This document shows, piece after piece, positions 1-12,360 of a DNA stretch of 64,000 bases. The notes under the pieces are model-generated. The model did no database searches. It was not told the DNA's origin and worked only from the letters and a program-made list of their open reading frames with translations. The DNA is taken from contig MU008182.1 of assembly GCA_010909165.1 (NCBI GenBank), positions 434,001 through 498,000 of the forward strand. The letters run 5' to 3'. Position 1 is the first letter of the stretch; every line of letters begins with the position of its first letter. Origin of the DNA: Anthoceros angustus (taxonomy: Eukaryota > Streptophyta > Anthocerotopsida > Anthocerotales > Anthocerotaceae). Made by a program: the position numbers and the translations under genes.

Positions 1-2012
1 CCGCGCAAGAAGGTTCCAGTCGGAGATGTGTACGAGGCAGCACGTGCCGGCGATGTCGACCGACTGCGCTTCTGGCTCGAGGACCAGGGCGTGGATGTGA
101 ACGCTCGGGACTGCTGGGATTCTGTGGCACTCTACTACGCCTGTCTTGCCGGCCACCTGGATGCTGCTCTCTTGCTGTTGGATAATGGGGCAATCTGCAG
201 CGAACACACCTACGATGGGGACCGATGCTACTATGCCGCACTCAATCTGCAAGTGCGTAAGCTGCTCAAAGCGTTCGAGTCCCGCCCTCCGCCGCTGCAG
301 GCTCTTCCTGCTGCTCTTCGCCAAGCTCTGTTAAGCGCAGGCGTCAACTGGGCCTACTGCGATGCGCGGGACGTTCTCGACCTCGCTGCCGCGCCATGCT
401 TGGCCTCGGACATGGTCTTTCACGTTTCTGACAAGCCAATTTCTGTGCATCGGGCACTCCTGGCTGCTCGTTCGCCTTTCTTCTGCCACAAGTTTGCCAA
501 CGAGTGGAGGGACAGGAACGAGATACGCTTCGCACGACGTAAACTTTCCTTCTCCGCACTTTTCAGCCTCCTCCACTTTTTCTATGCCGACAGGTTGGAT
601 GTGGCAGTGGAGGACATGGAAGACCTCATCAGGATCTGCAGGGTTTGCGGATGCCGCGCCCTTCAGGCGCATCTGGAGAAGGAGCTCGTGCATCAGAAAT
701 ATGCCGAGTACAAGTCTCTCCACGGGGTTGATCAGTCGCAGAGGAGATATATATTACAGGGGTCCGCTCTTCCTCAGCAGCACCGGCTGCCAGCAGCCAT
801 GCGCAATCTCTTTCTCCTCACCCTAGCCAATTCCGACACACAGCAACCTAGGGCTCATCAACGTAGAGGTCAGGACTCTCAGCAAATATCAGTATCTACT
901 GCTATGGCCGCGCATGTCACGGGTAATGGTTGCAATCCTTGTTTACAGCTACAGGAGAGGCAACAAGACACCACCTCATCATTTAATACTCCTCTGTCTC
1001 ATGCTCAACTGGAGGAGGACCATGCGGACGTATGCTTCCTTGTTGAGGGCCGGATGTTTAGAGGTCATAAGTTCATACTAGCAGCACGGTCCGAGTATTT
1101 CAGAGCAAGGTTTTGTCGAGCAACTGAAGTCGAGAATGGATCAGGGACGACCAAGGAGCTGCCCGTGCTTGAAGAACATGATATAAGCTCGAGTGCTTTC
1201 CAGAGTCTGCTGGAATTTGTGTAAGCATCCATGCCCTTTTCTTACTTCACTTGAACCCACGCCTGTTGGTTGCTCCAGGAGCAACTGAGCACATCACGTC
1301 GGTTGCTTGTCCAGGTATACAGGCACTTTGGAGAATGTCGACCCTAGTCAGGTAGGTTATTTTGTGTTTTTTTTTTCTCTTTTCTCGAAGGAGTGTCGTG
1401 CTCTTCTGGATCGGATCCTTTCGAGCTCCCTCTAATCTTGTTCTCTGGTGGTGTGCGTGTAGGCAGAGGAGATATTCGACGCAGCTTCACGGTACCTGGT
1501 GTTTAGCTTGAAGCGTGCTGTGGCTGGCGCTCTCCTGCCACAGCTGGATGTCACATCTCCTGCAGAACTGTGCAGTTGGCTGCTTATGGCTGATATGTAT
1601 GTGTGCTACTTCGTCCACCGCCCATCCGTCATGCATTTATCCCGTCCTCCACTTGGCCTCACCCCGATTTTCTTCTGTTTCTCTGGCTGTCTGCAGGTAT
1701 GGTGTGTGGAAATTAAGAGACCATTGTCTGGATGTCATGGCTCTGAACTTAAAGCTGTTTGTGTCAACCCCAGAATTCCGGGCAATGGTTGCGAGCCTTC
1801 CACCCCCGTCGGGCGAATCGTGTCTCCGGACCAGTGTCCCTGCGGCACTAGGAGAAGCAGGAAAGGGAGTGCGAGCAAACATTTTGGATGACCTTCGCGA
1901 GAAATGGCTGGCATTGGAAGGGGAGGAGCTTGACAAACGAGACCACAGTGCTGTGAAATTCGATAGGATGTTGGAAGAGCTCGTCCTTGACTTTGGAAAT
2001 GTGAATCGGTGA
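1..2012 (+). CDS. Ankyrin-repeat BTB/POZ protein (ABTB1-like), 5' partial
   Basis: The reading frame is open at the window edge, so the start lies upstream; a GTG at 28 is not a credible start. Exons read from GT/AG borders: <1-1220, 1315-1351, 1463-1596, 1697-2012, joined in phase to a TGA at 2010-2012. The N-terminal part has ankyrin-type repeats ([29 protein letters not shown]). A first BTB domain follows ([25 protein letters not shown]), then a second ([31 protein letters not shown]) that continues across exons 2-4. The C-terminus is alpha-helical ([19 protein letters not shown]). This order matches the plant family of Arabidopsis At2g04740 as I recall it. BTB proteins of this kind usually act as substrate adaptors for CUL3 ubiquitin ligases, which is inferred here. 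No frameshift is seen. Confidence 0.88.
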
Positions 2013-2210
2013 AACGGGTGAACAAAGTTTTGGGGATACAAATATTTTTCATCACCCACGTTGACGTCGGCTCCCTGCAGCAACGTTGGTGCTTCGGCCC
2101 GCAAAACGGCTGACCGTGTAGACTACATACGTCGCACGACACACCATATCAGATACATAGATGTCTCTGTTGTGACCTGCCTTCTGAGTCGTGAAGTGGT
2201 GTGTCCGGGG

Positions 2211-2291
2211 CGTCTGCTCATCGTCTGGGGCGTCTGCTCATCGTTTGGGGGCGTCTGCTCATCGTTTGGGGGCGTCTGCTCATCGTTTAGG
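2211..2291 (+). repeat. 20-21 bp minisatellite, about 4 copies
   Basis: The unit CGTCTGCTCATCGTTTGGGG is repeated head to tail about four times between the BTB gene and the epimerase gene. The units differ by one base in length or by a C/T change. No gene is seen in 2013-2450 apart from this array. Confidence 0.85.
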
Positions 2292-2450
2292 TCGTCTGTG
2301 CGAGTAACCGAGTCAGTCTTGGGCAGGTTTGCAGGGGTTCCGCGGCAGGTCTGCTCGTAGTAGCGGCTGTGGTATGGAAAATCAATTCTGACGCGTAGCT
2401 ATTCAGAAAGGAACCACGACATAAACAAGGAATCTGCACCGCGTAAGAGG

Positions 2451-4646
2451 ATGATGGATGTGGTGAAGGAAGCAAATGGCTTAGATAAGATCATCCTCCG
2501 AGACCCTCGAGGACCATCTGCCCAGGTAAAGGTGTTACCCCTCTTTACCCTGATCGCCATCCTATGGCACCCCAATTGTCCTCGGTTCACTTCACATTGC
2601 CTCCTTGCCCTCGTCCTCCACCACTTGTATCACTCCTGTTCGGTTGCGGGTTACGGGCGGGAGATTGCATGCCCTCTTTCTGAGACACCTAGTAATGTAC
2701 GCGTATGAGCACGGGAACCTCACCTACCATGATTGCTGCCTTCTTCCTGAGTTGCTGAAGGCTAACTCTTGTCTCCCACTTAGCTCCCTTGCAGATCCAG
2801 TTGTATGGCGGGCATGTAACGTCGTGGAAAAATGATAAAGGAGACGAGCTGTTGTTTTTGAGCAGCAAGGTTGGATTTAGTCACCACCGCTACCCCCCTG
2901 CTCCTCTGACACCATAAATGCACTGTGCTCCTGCATTCTTTCGTTGCGGGTTGTTAACAATGCTGCTCTCCAGGCGATTTTCAAACCTCCAAAGGCAATC
3001 AGAGGTGGGATTCCAATCTGCTTTCCGCAGGTGAGCATCCATGTCTTGTGCCTCTTCCACACACTCTAAGCACTGACGATTGCCACATTTTCAAAATTCG
3101 TCTAACACTGTATTGCTCTCTGCTCCCAGTTCGGTGGCTTTGGACCCCTAGAGCAGCATGGCTTTGCACGAAATCGAGTTTGGCAACTTGATCCTAATCC
3201 ACCACCTGCTGTCAGCAACAAGACCTCGGTTGATTTGGTTTTGAAGCATACAGAGGAGGAATCGAAGATTTGGCCGCACAGGTGAGAACGACGTCGATTT
3301 GCTTGTCTGTCTTCGCAGTACTTGAGCAGTGTTCAAAACCTCCTCCTGAGCCCATGACCTATCTTCGTTGCCTGTTGTTAGCATTCCGTATATATGTTGG
3401 TTAAACTGATGAGCGTCAAGGATTGCTCTTGTTGCTTTTTTACATAGTATGATGTTGTTCATTGTTGATGTGGCACAGTTTTGAACTTCGACTGCGGGTT
3501 GCTCTCGGCTCCTCTGGAGATCTCACTTTGACATCACGGGTTCGAAATACAGACAGCAAGCCCTTTTCATTCACATTTGCATTCCACACCTACCTTTCTG
3601 TTTCAGACATCAGGTCTGCTCCAACTCACTTAGCGATGTCCATAGACTTTGCAGTGCATCTGGTGCCTGTTAATCCTAGATGTAAGAGAAGGAAGGCAGA
3701 TTTTCTTATTGTATGCTCTTGCATCATGAGTCTTTGGATGAACTTAATTTTTTTCCAGCTAATGAGCAAACAAGTTCTTTTTACTACTTGCGCTCTCTAG
3801 CTTGAAGAACTGCTGAAATGACAACTCCATAAAGCCATAAGTTAATCCATCAGGCCACCTAAGGCTTCTCTTTCTGGGGGTGGAAGGATACGGTAGATAG
3901 TTGAACAATAATCATTTGATTTTCTGTCTTTGTTTATGATCACACTAGTATCAGTTGGAGAAAAGCCAAGAAGAGGAGCTGCAGCTGTCAAATAGGTGTA
4001 ATTTCTATCTGTTTGTGTGGCTGCTGCAGTGAAGTCAGGATAGAGGGTCTCGAGACTTTAGATTATCTGGACAATTTGCAGAAACAGGAACGCAAGACTG
4101 AACAAGGAGATGCTCTAACTTTTGATGAAGAGGTACTGCTATCATACACATTCCCTTCTCTGTCAATTCCTGTTGGTAAGCCAAGTGGGCTAGCACTGAT
4201 TCAGTCTCTTGCAAAGCCAGGTGGATAGAATATATCTTGGCACGCCTACTAAGATAGCTGTTATTGATCATGAGAAGAAAAGAACTTATGTGCTTAAGAA
4301 AGAGGGCCTACCTGATGCAGGTGTGATATTCTGTCACTGCAATTAGTTCGAAGTTGTGTTTGCACGTATATGTACCAGTTGATGGTTTTCTCCTGTACTG
4401 CTGCTGGTATACTTAATGGGTCACGCTGGTGTAGTGGTCTGGAATCCTTGGGAGAAGAAGGCAAAAGCGTTACCAGATTTTGGTGATGACGAGTACAAGC
4501 ATATGTTATGCTTGGAGGCAGCTGCTGTGGAGAAACCAATCACTTTGAAGCCTGGTGAGGAATGGAAAGGGCGACAAGAGTTATCTGCTGTGCCATCAAG
4601 CTATTTCAGTGGACAACTAGACCCTCGGAGGGTCCTTCAGGGATAA
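2451..4646 (+). CDS. Glucose-6-phosphate 1-epimerase (aldose-1-epimerase family)
   Basis: Eight exons, all with GT/AG borders and matching phases: 2451-2525, 2795-2869, 2974-3030, 3130-3281, 3479-3613, 4030-4132, 4221-4320, 4435-4646, giving 302 residues. The product should interconvert alpha- and beta-glucose 6-phosphate (EC 5.1.3.15), feeding glycolysis and the pentose phosphate route; there is no clear transit peptide. Family signatures are [26 protein letters not shown] (residues about 58-84), FAFHTYLSVSDI with His156, VEGLETLDYLD, and MLCLEAAAVEKP with Glu260. His156 and Glu260 correspond by motif to the catalytic His and Glu known for the yeast enzyme YMR099C. The tail SSYFSGQLDPRRVLQG is typical of plant members. 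The first ATG of an ATG-ATG pair was taken as start; an upstream exon cannot be excluded. Confidence 0.93.
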
Positions 4647-5470
4647 CAAGGTTGTCCGAGGGTGAAAGGTACAAGCAAACAGTGCAGCAGTTGGGAGAAC
4701 ACTGTTTTGCCGTAGCCTTGGTAGCATCTCAGCTGACAAGGGACGATGGCATCACCTGGGGCCCTAATAAGGTGACTTATCTGACAACTGGGAGTCGGAG
4801 AGCAACCTAACAAAAGGGAGGTATGGATGTGGCTGAAGCCCAATATCTGCCTGTCCAGGATGAATGCCTTTAACCCGACCTTTGAGGCTGTGTGTATCAC
4901 GGAAGTTGAAATCTGGCTTTGTAGACGTGGCTAACAGCAGTAGACGGGCTGTTTACTAGTGATTGGCTTGAATCTGACGTTAGTATCACTAAGTAAGGAG
5001 CTGTTGGCTTTGAGATTATTCATGAAGACACAACGCCATCCTATCCCTCTTCAGTCAGGCACCTTGACCACCTGTTTGCAAGATGTCTAATTTATCGGCG
5101 CCAACAATGACTTCTTGGGCAACGTGATTGTTGAGCCTTGATACACTGCCCTTGCTAGCACCAACCACATCCGATTCATTCCAATAATGTTCCAACAGCT
5201 AGAACAAGGGTTACTACATAGTCTCTTTGAGGATCTAGTAGGTTCTCGTATGCTGTTATGTCTGCTTGATATGCGGCAATCAGGCTTGTTGTGGCCACAC
5301 TCCTGAAGCAATGCGTCCAGAAGTAGCGCAGAGTCACGGCTGTGCAGGTGGTGATTGTGAGACGGAAAATAGTGTTTTTCTGTAATTGCGTGTTTAATGT
5401 TACCAACGTTGCCAAGTTCAGCACGGCAGTAAGTGTGAGCATGTGCTTGGAAGGGAAAAGTGGAGGGATG
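4647..5470. other. Intergenic region between two convergent genes
   Basis: This is the 3' flank of both the epimerase gene (+) and SCY2 (-). Short open frames occur on both strands, but none shows a recognisable domain or splice structure. I see no repeat or RNA gene here. Confidence 0.6.
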
Positions 5471-7159
5471 CTAGGCCCCATAACGGCGCAATACTTTGGT
5501 AAGGGCAGGCATGACGTTGTAAGCAACGAAGGACCTCCGGAGCTCTATAATGGAACCTACAATGATGAGCATAGAAGTGAAGCCGATAGCGCTGCCCCCT
5601 GCATTACTGAGTGATCGAAACTTATAGTCCACCACTGTAGACACTGTGACAAGCAAGCCCAACGACAAGCCTCCCCAGAACCGTGTGGATGCCTGCACCT
5701 TGTTCAAATATTCTATAGTCTGCCGGCCTGGTTTCACTTTTGGAATCCTCGCTCCGATCTTTAGCATGTAGTTGGCAATTTCCTTGGGAGTATCACTGAT
5801 GTCCAGGACGTTGAACACGAAAATGAAGAAGATGCTAAGCGAGTAGTAAATCCAAGGCTGCGCTCCCGGAGCAGGTGGCAAGGCAGGGTTGAGAAGCTCT
5901 GTCAACCTGACCCAAAAGGGACTCCTGGTGAAAGCTGCAAGGATGCCTGGCAGGGCCATAAGATACGTTGTGGCCAGCACAGGCTGCATCCCTCCTGGAT
6001 TCAGGTTGAAGGGGATATAAGGTTCCACCTCAGGAGTTGCTACCCCCAGCCTGTACAAAAACTCAGCCCCGCTGCTGGTCGGGGCCAGCTCAAAATTGTA
6101 GTACTGCAGCTTCACCTTCCGACGACCCTCGGTCACCAGCACTGCCCACATTGTCATGATCAAGAAAATGGCGACGAAGAGTAAAATCTGCGGTCCCCAG
6201 CTTGCACCACCACGGGACAGGTTGGAGATGATGTTGAACAGCGTGTCCGAATAGCCTGTAAGGATACCCACACAGATGATGAGGGATGACCCATGTCCAA
6301 ACCCAGCTTCCGTCGTTTTCTCACAAATGGCATGCATCAGCATGGCCCCCGCTGCTAGGAGGCCTGTGGTCACCGCCACATATCCGAACCTATTCTTGGC
6401 AGCATAGATAGAGTAGGAAGCTGAGTGAAACGCCAGCACAATGGCCTCCACTACAGCCACTGCCAATGACAGCCACCAAACGTATCTCTGGATTCTCTCG
6501 TTACCGTCAATGCCTTCCTTCCGAATTTTAATTAGACCTGGGACCATGTTACATCCAAGTTGCAATACAATGGATGCAAAAATGTAGGGGCTTATACCAA
6601 GCTGGAACAGCGACAATTTCAGCTCTGGCACCAACTCTCCCACTTCCTCCGCTGTTCCGAGTACAAAGCCCAGGTAGTTCCCTGGCATGAAGCGCCGATC
6701 GAACCCGGGTAAAGGGATGAAGTAGCCCACCCGGCTGGCCATAAGCAGTAGAACGGTAACACATATCCTGCGCCTGATCTCACTCTTGAAGAACGCCTGT
6801 GCAGCGTCGTTGAAGGATATGCTCCACTTCGTCAGCTGTAAAACACCGCTCCTGAACTTTTTGGGCCTCATTACAGTCGACGGAGGTGCTCCACGCAAAT
6901 CGCTCGGGGCCTCTTCTGGGTCTGCACCCCTACATACAGTGACGCCAATCGTTGGCTTGCTTCTGCTCTCCACTCGATTGCGCCTGTGGCACTCTCCCCT
7001 ATGGCGAGAAGGGATTGCCAATCGCCTTCGCACATCTCTACTTCCCAACTGTACGCCATGAAGAAGAAGCTCGGAGCTGCGCCATCTGCTGCTGAGCCGC
7101 TGCTCATTTCCAGAGCCTGCAAAAAGTTGGCAACTCGACACGCTTCTCAGCGTCGCCAT
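5471..7159 (-). CDS. SCY2: SecY2 translocase subunit, chloroplast inner envelope, intronless
   Basis: One uninterrupted frame of 562 residues. The ATG at 7159-7157 has a strong context (A at -3, G at +4). A GTG two codons upstream is not used, and a stop (7174-7172) closes the frame above it. About 110 Ser/Arg-rich N-terminal residues form a likely plastid transit peptide. The remainder is a SecY/Sec61-alpha channel with about ten hydrophobic helices. Hallmarks of the plant SCY2 branch rather than thylakoid SCY1 are ASRVGYFIPLPGFDRR, FGHGSSLIICVGILTGY, VEPYIPFNLNPGGMQPV, PKVKPGRQTIEYL, KVQASTRFWGGL and the end VGSIIELRRSFVAYNVMPAL...RRYGA. SCY2 with SecA2 inserts proteins into the plastid inner envelope in Arabidopsis. 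Lack of introns is notable because the two genes just upstream in the window are split. Confidence 0.95.
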   Translation of the reverse strand: MATLRSVSSCQLFAGSGNEQRLSSRWRSSELLLHGVQLGSRDVRRRLAIPSRHRGECHRRNRVESRSKPTIGVTVCRGADPEEAPSDLRGAPPSTVMRPKKFRSGVLQLTKWSISFNDAAQAFFKSEIRRRICVTVLLLMASRVGYFIPLPGFDRRFMPGNYLGFVLGTAEEVGELVPELKLSLFQLGISPYIFASIVLQLGCNMVPGLIKIRKEGIDGNERIQRYVWWLSLAVAVVEAIVLAFHSASYSIYAAKNRFGYVAVTTGLLAAGAMLMHAICEKTTEAGFGHGSSLIICVGILTGYSDTLFNIISNLSRGGASWGPQILLFVAIFLIMTMWAVLVTEGRRKVKLQYYNFELAPTSSGAEFLYRLGVATPEVEPYIPFNLNPGGMQPVLATTYLMALPGILAAFTRSPFWVRLTELLNPALPPAPGAQPWIYYSLSIFFIFVFNVLDISDTPKEIANYMLKIGARIPKVKPGRQTIEYLNKVQASTRFWGGLSLGLLVTVSTVVDYKFRSLSNAGGSAIGFTSMLIIVGSIIELRRSFVAYNVMPALTKVLRRYGA

Positions 7160-7165
7160 GCTCAC

Positions 7166-7700
7166 CGCGCGCTACCCAGTAGATCACACGTCATGTAGAT
7201 ACTGCCACCATTGCACTGTCCCTCAAGTAGGATTCTCCATGGCTACATCCGAACTCTTCCACAGTCGCGCTACTCCCTGCCGCGCCGCACGGGTTTCCTC
7301 TCAGTTAAACCCCTGAAGAGCCCTCCGTCGTGACCTGGTTACAGAACAGACTGGTACCCACCTATAAAATTGTAAATAAGCAGGGCACGATTAATGCCCG
7401 GTCACTATAGTTCGTCGGGGTTTAATGCGAGGTTGCCTTAATCTAGTGGGGCCCACCACTCACTCTCTCTCCTCCCGTTGCCACCGGCACGGTCTGCCGG
7501 TCTTCGGCGCCAAGCGGCTCATGTCATGCCTCATGTATGAGCATGAGCTCATGCTTATGACCATGTGTGCTTGCTCATGGCATGCATGTCATACAGAACC
7601 CTAAATTGCAGTTTGAAATGGAAAGTAAGCATCATTTTTGGCGGGTTCATTTCACACTGAACTTGATTAAGCAATACCTCCGTGCAGCTCGTATTCTGAA
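7166..7700. other. Upstream region of SCY2, no gene seen
   Basis: A pyrimidine-rich patch (CACTCACTCTCTCTCCTCCCG, near 7460) and a CATG-rich cluster (7515-7590) are the only features that stand out. The patch may belong to the SCY2 promoter or 5' leader, but no defined promoter element can be proved from sequence. Confidence 0.5.
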
Positions 7701-7729
7701 CACCGAATTGTGACTTGCAACGGCAACTA

Positions 7730-9400
7730 AGATGGAAATCGAAGATCTTCCCAAGAGCCGTCAGGTGGCTTGTTCAACGTGCAGCATTTAAAGTTTTCAC
7801 CCACTATTATAGTAAGACGGTATGAGCTTACTTCTAAGGATTGCGTGCCCACTATCTCTAGATTTGCCATTATTCCATGGAACAGGGTGTCTGACTTGGT
7901 GTTAGGAGAAAACAAGAATGCGCAGTTCCCCACATACTTTTGGAAGGAGACGGATAAGAAGCAAGCTGCCTCCAATAGCAGCCGTACAACTAATGTTTGG
8001 GCTTATTTGTGCCACACGAAATACTGGTGTGCATTTGGGAAAGCTGATCTTCGTGATGATAATGCGGCAAAAGCAGGCTTCAGCGGTGTAGGAAAGCGAA
8101 AGCCAAGATCTTGAGAGGTCGAGTATCAAACATGGTTGCAGTACCACTTTGATGTGAAGCGACTTGCTATCAGCCCTGGCATTGTGTTTGTGATTCATTT
8201 GAACATAGACCAATGCGGACAAATCGCCACGGACGATATCTGACCCTCGCTCAAGGTTTGCTGCGTTTAAGTGAGGACATCCGTCTCTGTGTGGTAGCGT
8301 TTGTTGGTGTAACAAAGAGGCAGATATACCTCGAGCATGTGGAGCAAGTAGAATTGAAAGCACAAGCTGGTGATTATGAACCTTGTCGCGATGATTTTTT
8401 ACAGCCACATGACATTAACAACATTGCCTCTCAATTGTTTGCAGGGTTCTATCAGTATCACCCCAGCGATAAGATTAGTGTTGGTTTGTGGATAGAGGCT
8501 CACAAGGACCTTGTCTGGTATCACTCTATTTCCTTCCCCTTAGTGATTGGCTTGCAAATTGATTTCCAGCGTTCCATGATTCTGCAGTTTGGGAATGGGA
8601 ATGTCATATCCATGGATGCCACGTTCGGGACCAACAAATACAAGTTTCACCTGTACACACTTTTGGTGTTTGATAGTTACTATAACGGAGTGCCTGTTGC
8701 TTGGATTGTTATACATAGTGGGACAACAGTAGATATTCAGTCTTGATTGCAAGCTTTCAAGAACCAGTAGGCACTGCCCGGAATGGCAACAAAGTGCCTT
8801 TCGGTAGCGATCGATAGAAATTGCAGCCATTCACAATGTATGGGCGGTTCCGGTGTTGTTATGCTTGTGGCATGTCGAGAAAGTGCTGGTTCGACATTTG
8901 TTGTTGAAGGTCGGGCTGGGAAGTTCGGTTGCAATCTTCCGGTCCTTATGTATGTACCTATCCGGCGGTGGCAAATGAAGATGAGGCCCACAAAATGCTG
9001 CAACAAGTGTATGTAGATTTTGGAGACAGCGCTCCGAGTTTCATTGAGTATTTCAAGAAACAATGGCACGGTGTGCTTCTCTTATGGTTAAAGGGTATCA
9101 GAACTATGAGGCCAAGATTGTAACTCTGCTATCGAAGCCTGGCATGGGTTTTTGAAGTCTCTGTTATACCATGATTTTGTTAGGCTGCGAGGAAGACGGT
9201 TGGATTGGTTGCTCCACACTCTCGTGGAAACAATAAGCAAAATCTACTGGTATAAGCATTTCACAAAGGACCATGGATTCAGGTACAATGTAAGGGAAGC
9301 AGCAATCGTGAACAATGCAATCTTGGGTTTCCAATCCATTCCTCAATTTGTCACATTACCAACCACAATTGATCCAATGTCGAATCAGTTCTACCAATGA
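7730..9400 (+). pseudogene. Mutator-like (MULE/FAR1-type) transposase, frameshifted
   Basis: Consecutive open blocks in different frames read as one decayed protein. An N-terminal block lies at 7770-8114, followed by a KRLAISPG-like segment. The clearest part is 8213-8746, with SMDATFGTNKYKFHLYTLLVFDS and NGVPVAWIV, the DDE-type core of plant Mutator-like/FAR1-related transposases. Downstream fragments at 8929-9123 (DEAHKMLQQVYVDFGDSAPSF, FKKQWHGVL) and 9152-9400 (LRGRRLDWLLHTLV) continue the family pattern in other frames. Several frameshifts and in-frame stops rule out an intact enzyme. I did not find terminal inverted repeats by eye. Confidence 0.8.
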
Positions 9401-9815
9401 TTCATCATCGTCAATGCATTCTACTCGGAGAACGCCTCCTCATCACCAATGTCCTTCTCAAGAGATCATGCTTGGACCATGAGGCTTCGAGCTTCTAAAG
9501 AACCAACCTTTCCTTGAAGTGTGTAGCACTTCCACAAGCGGCTTTGCTAAGATTAGGAGGTGCGGTCGTCCGAGGGATCATGTTCATAAGAGTAACTACT
9601 CTCCACCACTCCTTTAGTACGCTCCAAAGCACAAATACTCATCCCGCCACTGCAATGAATCTGCTTCGTAAGGGTATTAAAGCCCAATGTACTTAGACTA
9701 ATACACTAAGTCTAAGTTAGGTGTCAGCTATATCATTAGTTTAATACTAATCACTAGGAAGCTTCTATGCTCCTAGGGGCTTCTTGTGGAGCTTCCTAAG
9801 GAGCCTCATTGGAGG

Positions 9816-9823
9816 TATAAATA
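9816..9823 (+). promoter_or_regulatory. TATA box of the LTR
   Basis: TATAAATA inside the near-palindrome GGAGGTATAAATACCCTCC. It lies about 100 bases before the LTR end, as expected for an LTR promoter. Confidence 0.55.
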
Positions 9824-9919
9824 CCCTCCAAAGCCTCATCTCAAGGTGAGAGAGTTACTCTTGCTTCCTCCTCTCCTCTCCTCTTTCCACCATCATGGGT
9901 TGCCATACGATCCTTCAAC

Positions 9920-9932
9920 TGGTATCAGAGCC
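9920..9932 (+). other. Primer binding site complementary to methionine tRNA
   Basis: TGGTATCAGAGCC matches the 3' end of initiator Met tRNA, the usual primer of plant Copia retrotransposons. It lies two bases after the LTR terminus ...TTCA. Confidence 0.75.
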
Positions 9933-9934
9933 AT

Positions 9935-10555
9935 GGCTTGGTTTTTCTGTGATGCTAGAATTTTCTAGCTGCAGGGGATGGCGGCGAGTAGGAATTGCAG
10001 TGATCCACATCATGGCGAGGGCTGCGAGCCATGCAGGCGTGAGGCGGGCGAGGCCATGAAGCTGCTGGAGCCGCGTTCGCCACCGCGGCGGCCCGTAAGG
10101 CGAGGCCGTGCGAGCGGCGCGGGTCAGGCGGGCTGCGGCGGCGGCTACCGTGACAGGCACACTTGCCAAGCGCCAGCAGCCTTCAAGGATGTAGGCAGAA
10201 AGCGCGGGCCACCAAGCTTGGACGCTAAGACACCACGGACGCCGTGTGGAACACAAAAGTTTGGGCAACCAGTCCAAAATGGCCAGAGGATGAACGAGTT
10301 TGATTTTTTTTTGGCTAATAACGATTGAAGAGGGGCATGTTGGGAATTTTCTGAGAAGCTTGGAGCTGGAGTTGTAGGATATTGTTAGGGAGGCAGAGAG
10401 GATATCTCAGGGAGAAGAAACGGGTCAAAATGACCCAGCCGGGTGCAAGGGCAAATCAAAGGGTAGGTCATCACAGTAGGGTCGCCACGCCACGCCGGTA
10501 GGTCGAGCAGAGTATCACCAGAGCGTATCACTACATGGTAGGTCGACTAGATCTC
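9935..10555. other. Decayed element interior, no gene seen
   Basis: GC-rich at first (9970-10200), then more mixed. Short frames are open, but none is recognisable. The motif GTAGGTCG recurs near 10460-10545 and again as CGACCTAC near 12447-12482, linking this stretch with the sequence beyond the following repeat copy. Confidence 0.4.
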
Positions 10556-12360
10556 GAAAAAGGAAATTAGAATAGGGGATATCCACTATATATGCTCACC
10601 AATAGGGAATAATATGAATAGTAATTAGAAGATTAATTAGGGGTAGCGGATAGGGGCGGGGAAAATAGCGATTCGATAGGATTAGGTATTTTAGAATGAT
10701 AGACCCAATCTAGGTCGAGCGACCTCCATGTATGCGCCATCCAAGGAGGGCAAAGTGCAGTTTGGAGCAGCACCAACTCTCTCTCCGAACTGTGGCGTCC
10801 TCACTTCGCGAAGAGATGAGACTGGAGCTGGAGCGTAAAAGGAAAGGGAGAAGGAAGGTTGTCATCATCGACGCCATCGCCATCACTGCTGAGCCCGAAG
10901 AAGAGGGAGGGAATTGCGCGCCAGCTGAGAAGGAGGAAGAACCCTAGCCACAAGCTGAGCGCAAAGCGGAAGAAGGAAAGGAGAGGGACGCCGGGCGCTG
11001 TGGCACCTTCCAGACGTTGTGCGCTGCCAAAGGAGGGAAGTCTTCTCGACACCGCGAGCATTGGAGGGAGCTGTCAAGGGCAGGCGGTGCAAGGTTGAGG
11101 AAATTGCGAGCAAAGGGAGGAACACCGCGACCACCTGCCGGCGGCGCCTTGCCCTGGAAAGAGAAATCGCGAGGAAAATTGGCAACAGCTAGGGAGCGTC
11201 ACCAAGCCTAACGTGGGAATTGTGTCTCAGGAGGGGTTTGCTGCCAGTCGAGAGGAGGAGGAGCGTTTGGGAGCGAAGCCCGAGGTTGTCAATTGGGAAG
11301 TAACTTACTCAGAAGCGCTTGGAAAGTGAGAAGGCGCTATTCCTCGAGCAGGAAAAGGCAAGGGGAAGGAACCGCCTGTCAAGGGCTCCTCCTCGCGAGG
11401 TGGGAAAGGAAAGAAGGCAGCAGCGGAGGCTGCGCCGCCAAGAGGGGGTGAAGTCGAGATGCCCCAATTCACTTGCTGCGGGCAGCTCAATCCAGCGACT
11501 TGGTGGATTTCGTGATGTGAGGAAGATAACATCCAATTGGGATGGGTGTATGGCGCCAATGGGCCTACACCAATTTGGAATTGATTAAGTGTTATATCAA
11601 CCTCCATCAATGAAGCAGCCCTCGCCCGCGTTGCGGGGAATGCTCGGGCGATCAGCGTTCTTTGGGGATCCGGAGCATTCGACAGTGTATGGAAGGCGGA
11701 GGAGGAGGGCTTGGAATCGCTCTCCTCGAGAGACGAATGGAGGAAGAGGATCTCCCTCAGAAATTCCGCAGGAGGTCCACGGATATGATGGACGAAGGAG
11801 TGAAGGCCACGCCAAAATGGCTGGAAGACGGATAGCATCAAGGAGCTGAAGTGGAGGCTCTTTGCGAAGATTGTGTTGGGGTTGGTGAATTACCAACGGA
11901 CGTCTTATTTCAGCACCAACTTCCTCCAGTTCTTGTGGAAGATTTCGCGAGGAGCTAAGCCGGATTGGGGGACGATTATGTATGAGGCCTACATACATCA
12001 CAGGGAGAAGCTTCTTAGGCCAAATTCGGTGGATGAGGAAGGGCCAAGGCCCTGTTATCTTAGCACCTACTTGGTGCACTTGTGGGAAACGGAGGGGCTC
12101 TTGACCAGCAAAGAGCTTGAGGATGCGTGGCATCCTTTTGAAGTCATTCACCTCCAGCCAAGCTTAGAGAGGCCCCTTTGCATTGAGGAGGACCATGGGA
12201 GGACCTCCACAAGCACACCAGATGAGGAGGTGGAGGCAAAGGTTCTTGGGAGTGGAGGCTTTTCCCCACAAGAGCAAGGAGGAGGAGGCAAGACAGCCAA
12301 GGAGGGCCAAGTGGTAGTTTATGAAAGAAGAACTACGCTCTAAGGGTGGGAGTCCCACCA
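10556..12360 (+). mobile_element. Unassigned dispersed element, copy A
   Basis: This stretch aligns by eye over its length with 13224-14960. Shared landmarks are GGGGATATCCACTATATATG, GGCGTCCTCACTTC.CGAAGAGA, ATGCCCCAATTCACTTG and AACATCCAATTGGGATGGGTG. The coding strand is + but is broken by many frameshifts. Readable pieces include LGLVNYQRTSYF, MYEAYIHHREKLL and CYLSTYLVHLWE. I do not recognise the family. Confidence 0.65.

Larger units (their letters stand above)
9660..9932 (+). mobile_element. LTR fragment of a Copia-type retrotransposon with primer site
   Basis: The segment has LTR features: a TATA-type box at 9816-9823, a pyrimidine-rich stretch (9868-9893) and an end ...CTTCA immediately before a Met-tRNA primer site. 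The 5' end of the LTR is not clear, and no matching second LTR was recognised in the window, so this is probably a truncated or solo element. No readable gag or pol follows directly. Confidence 0.6.
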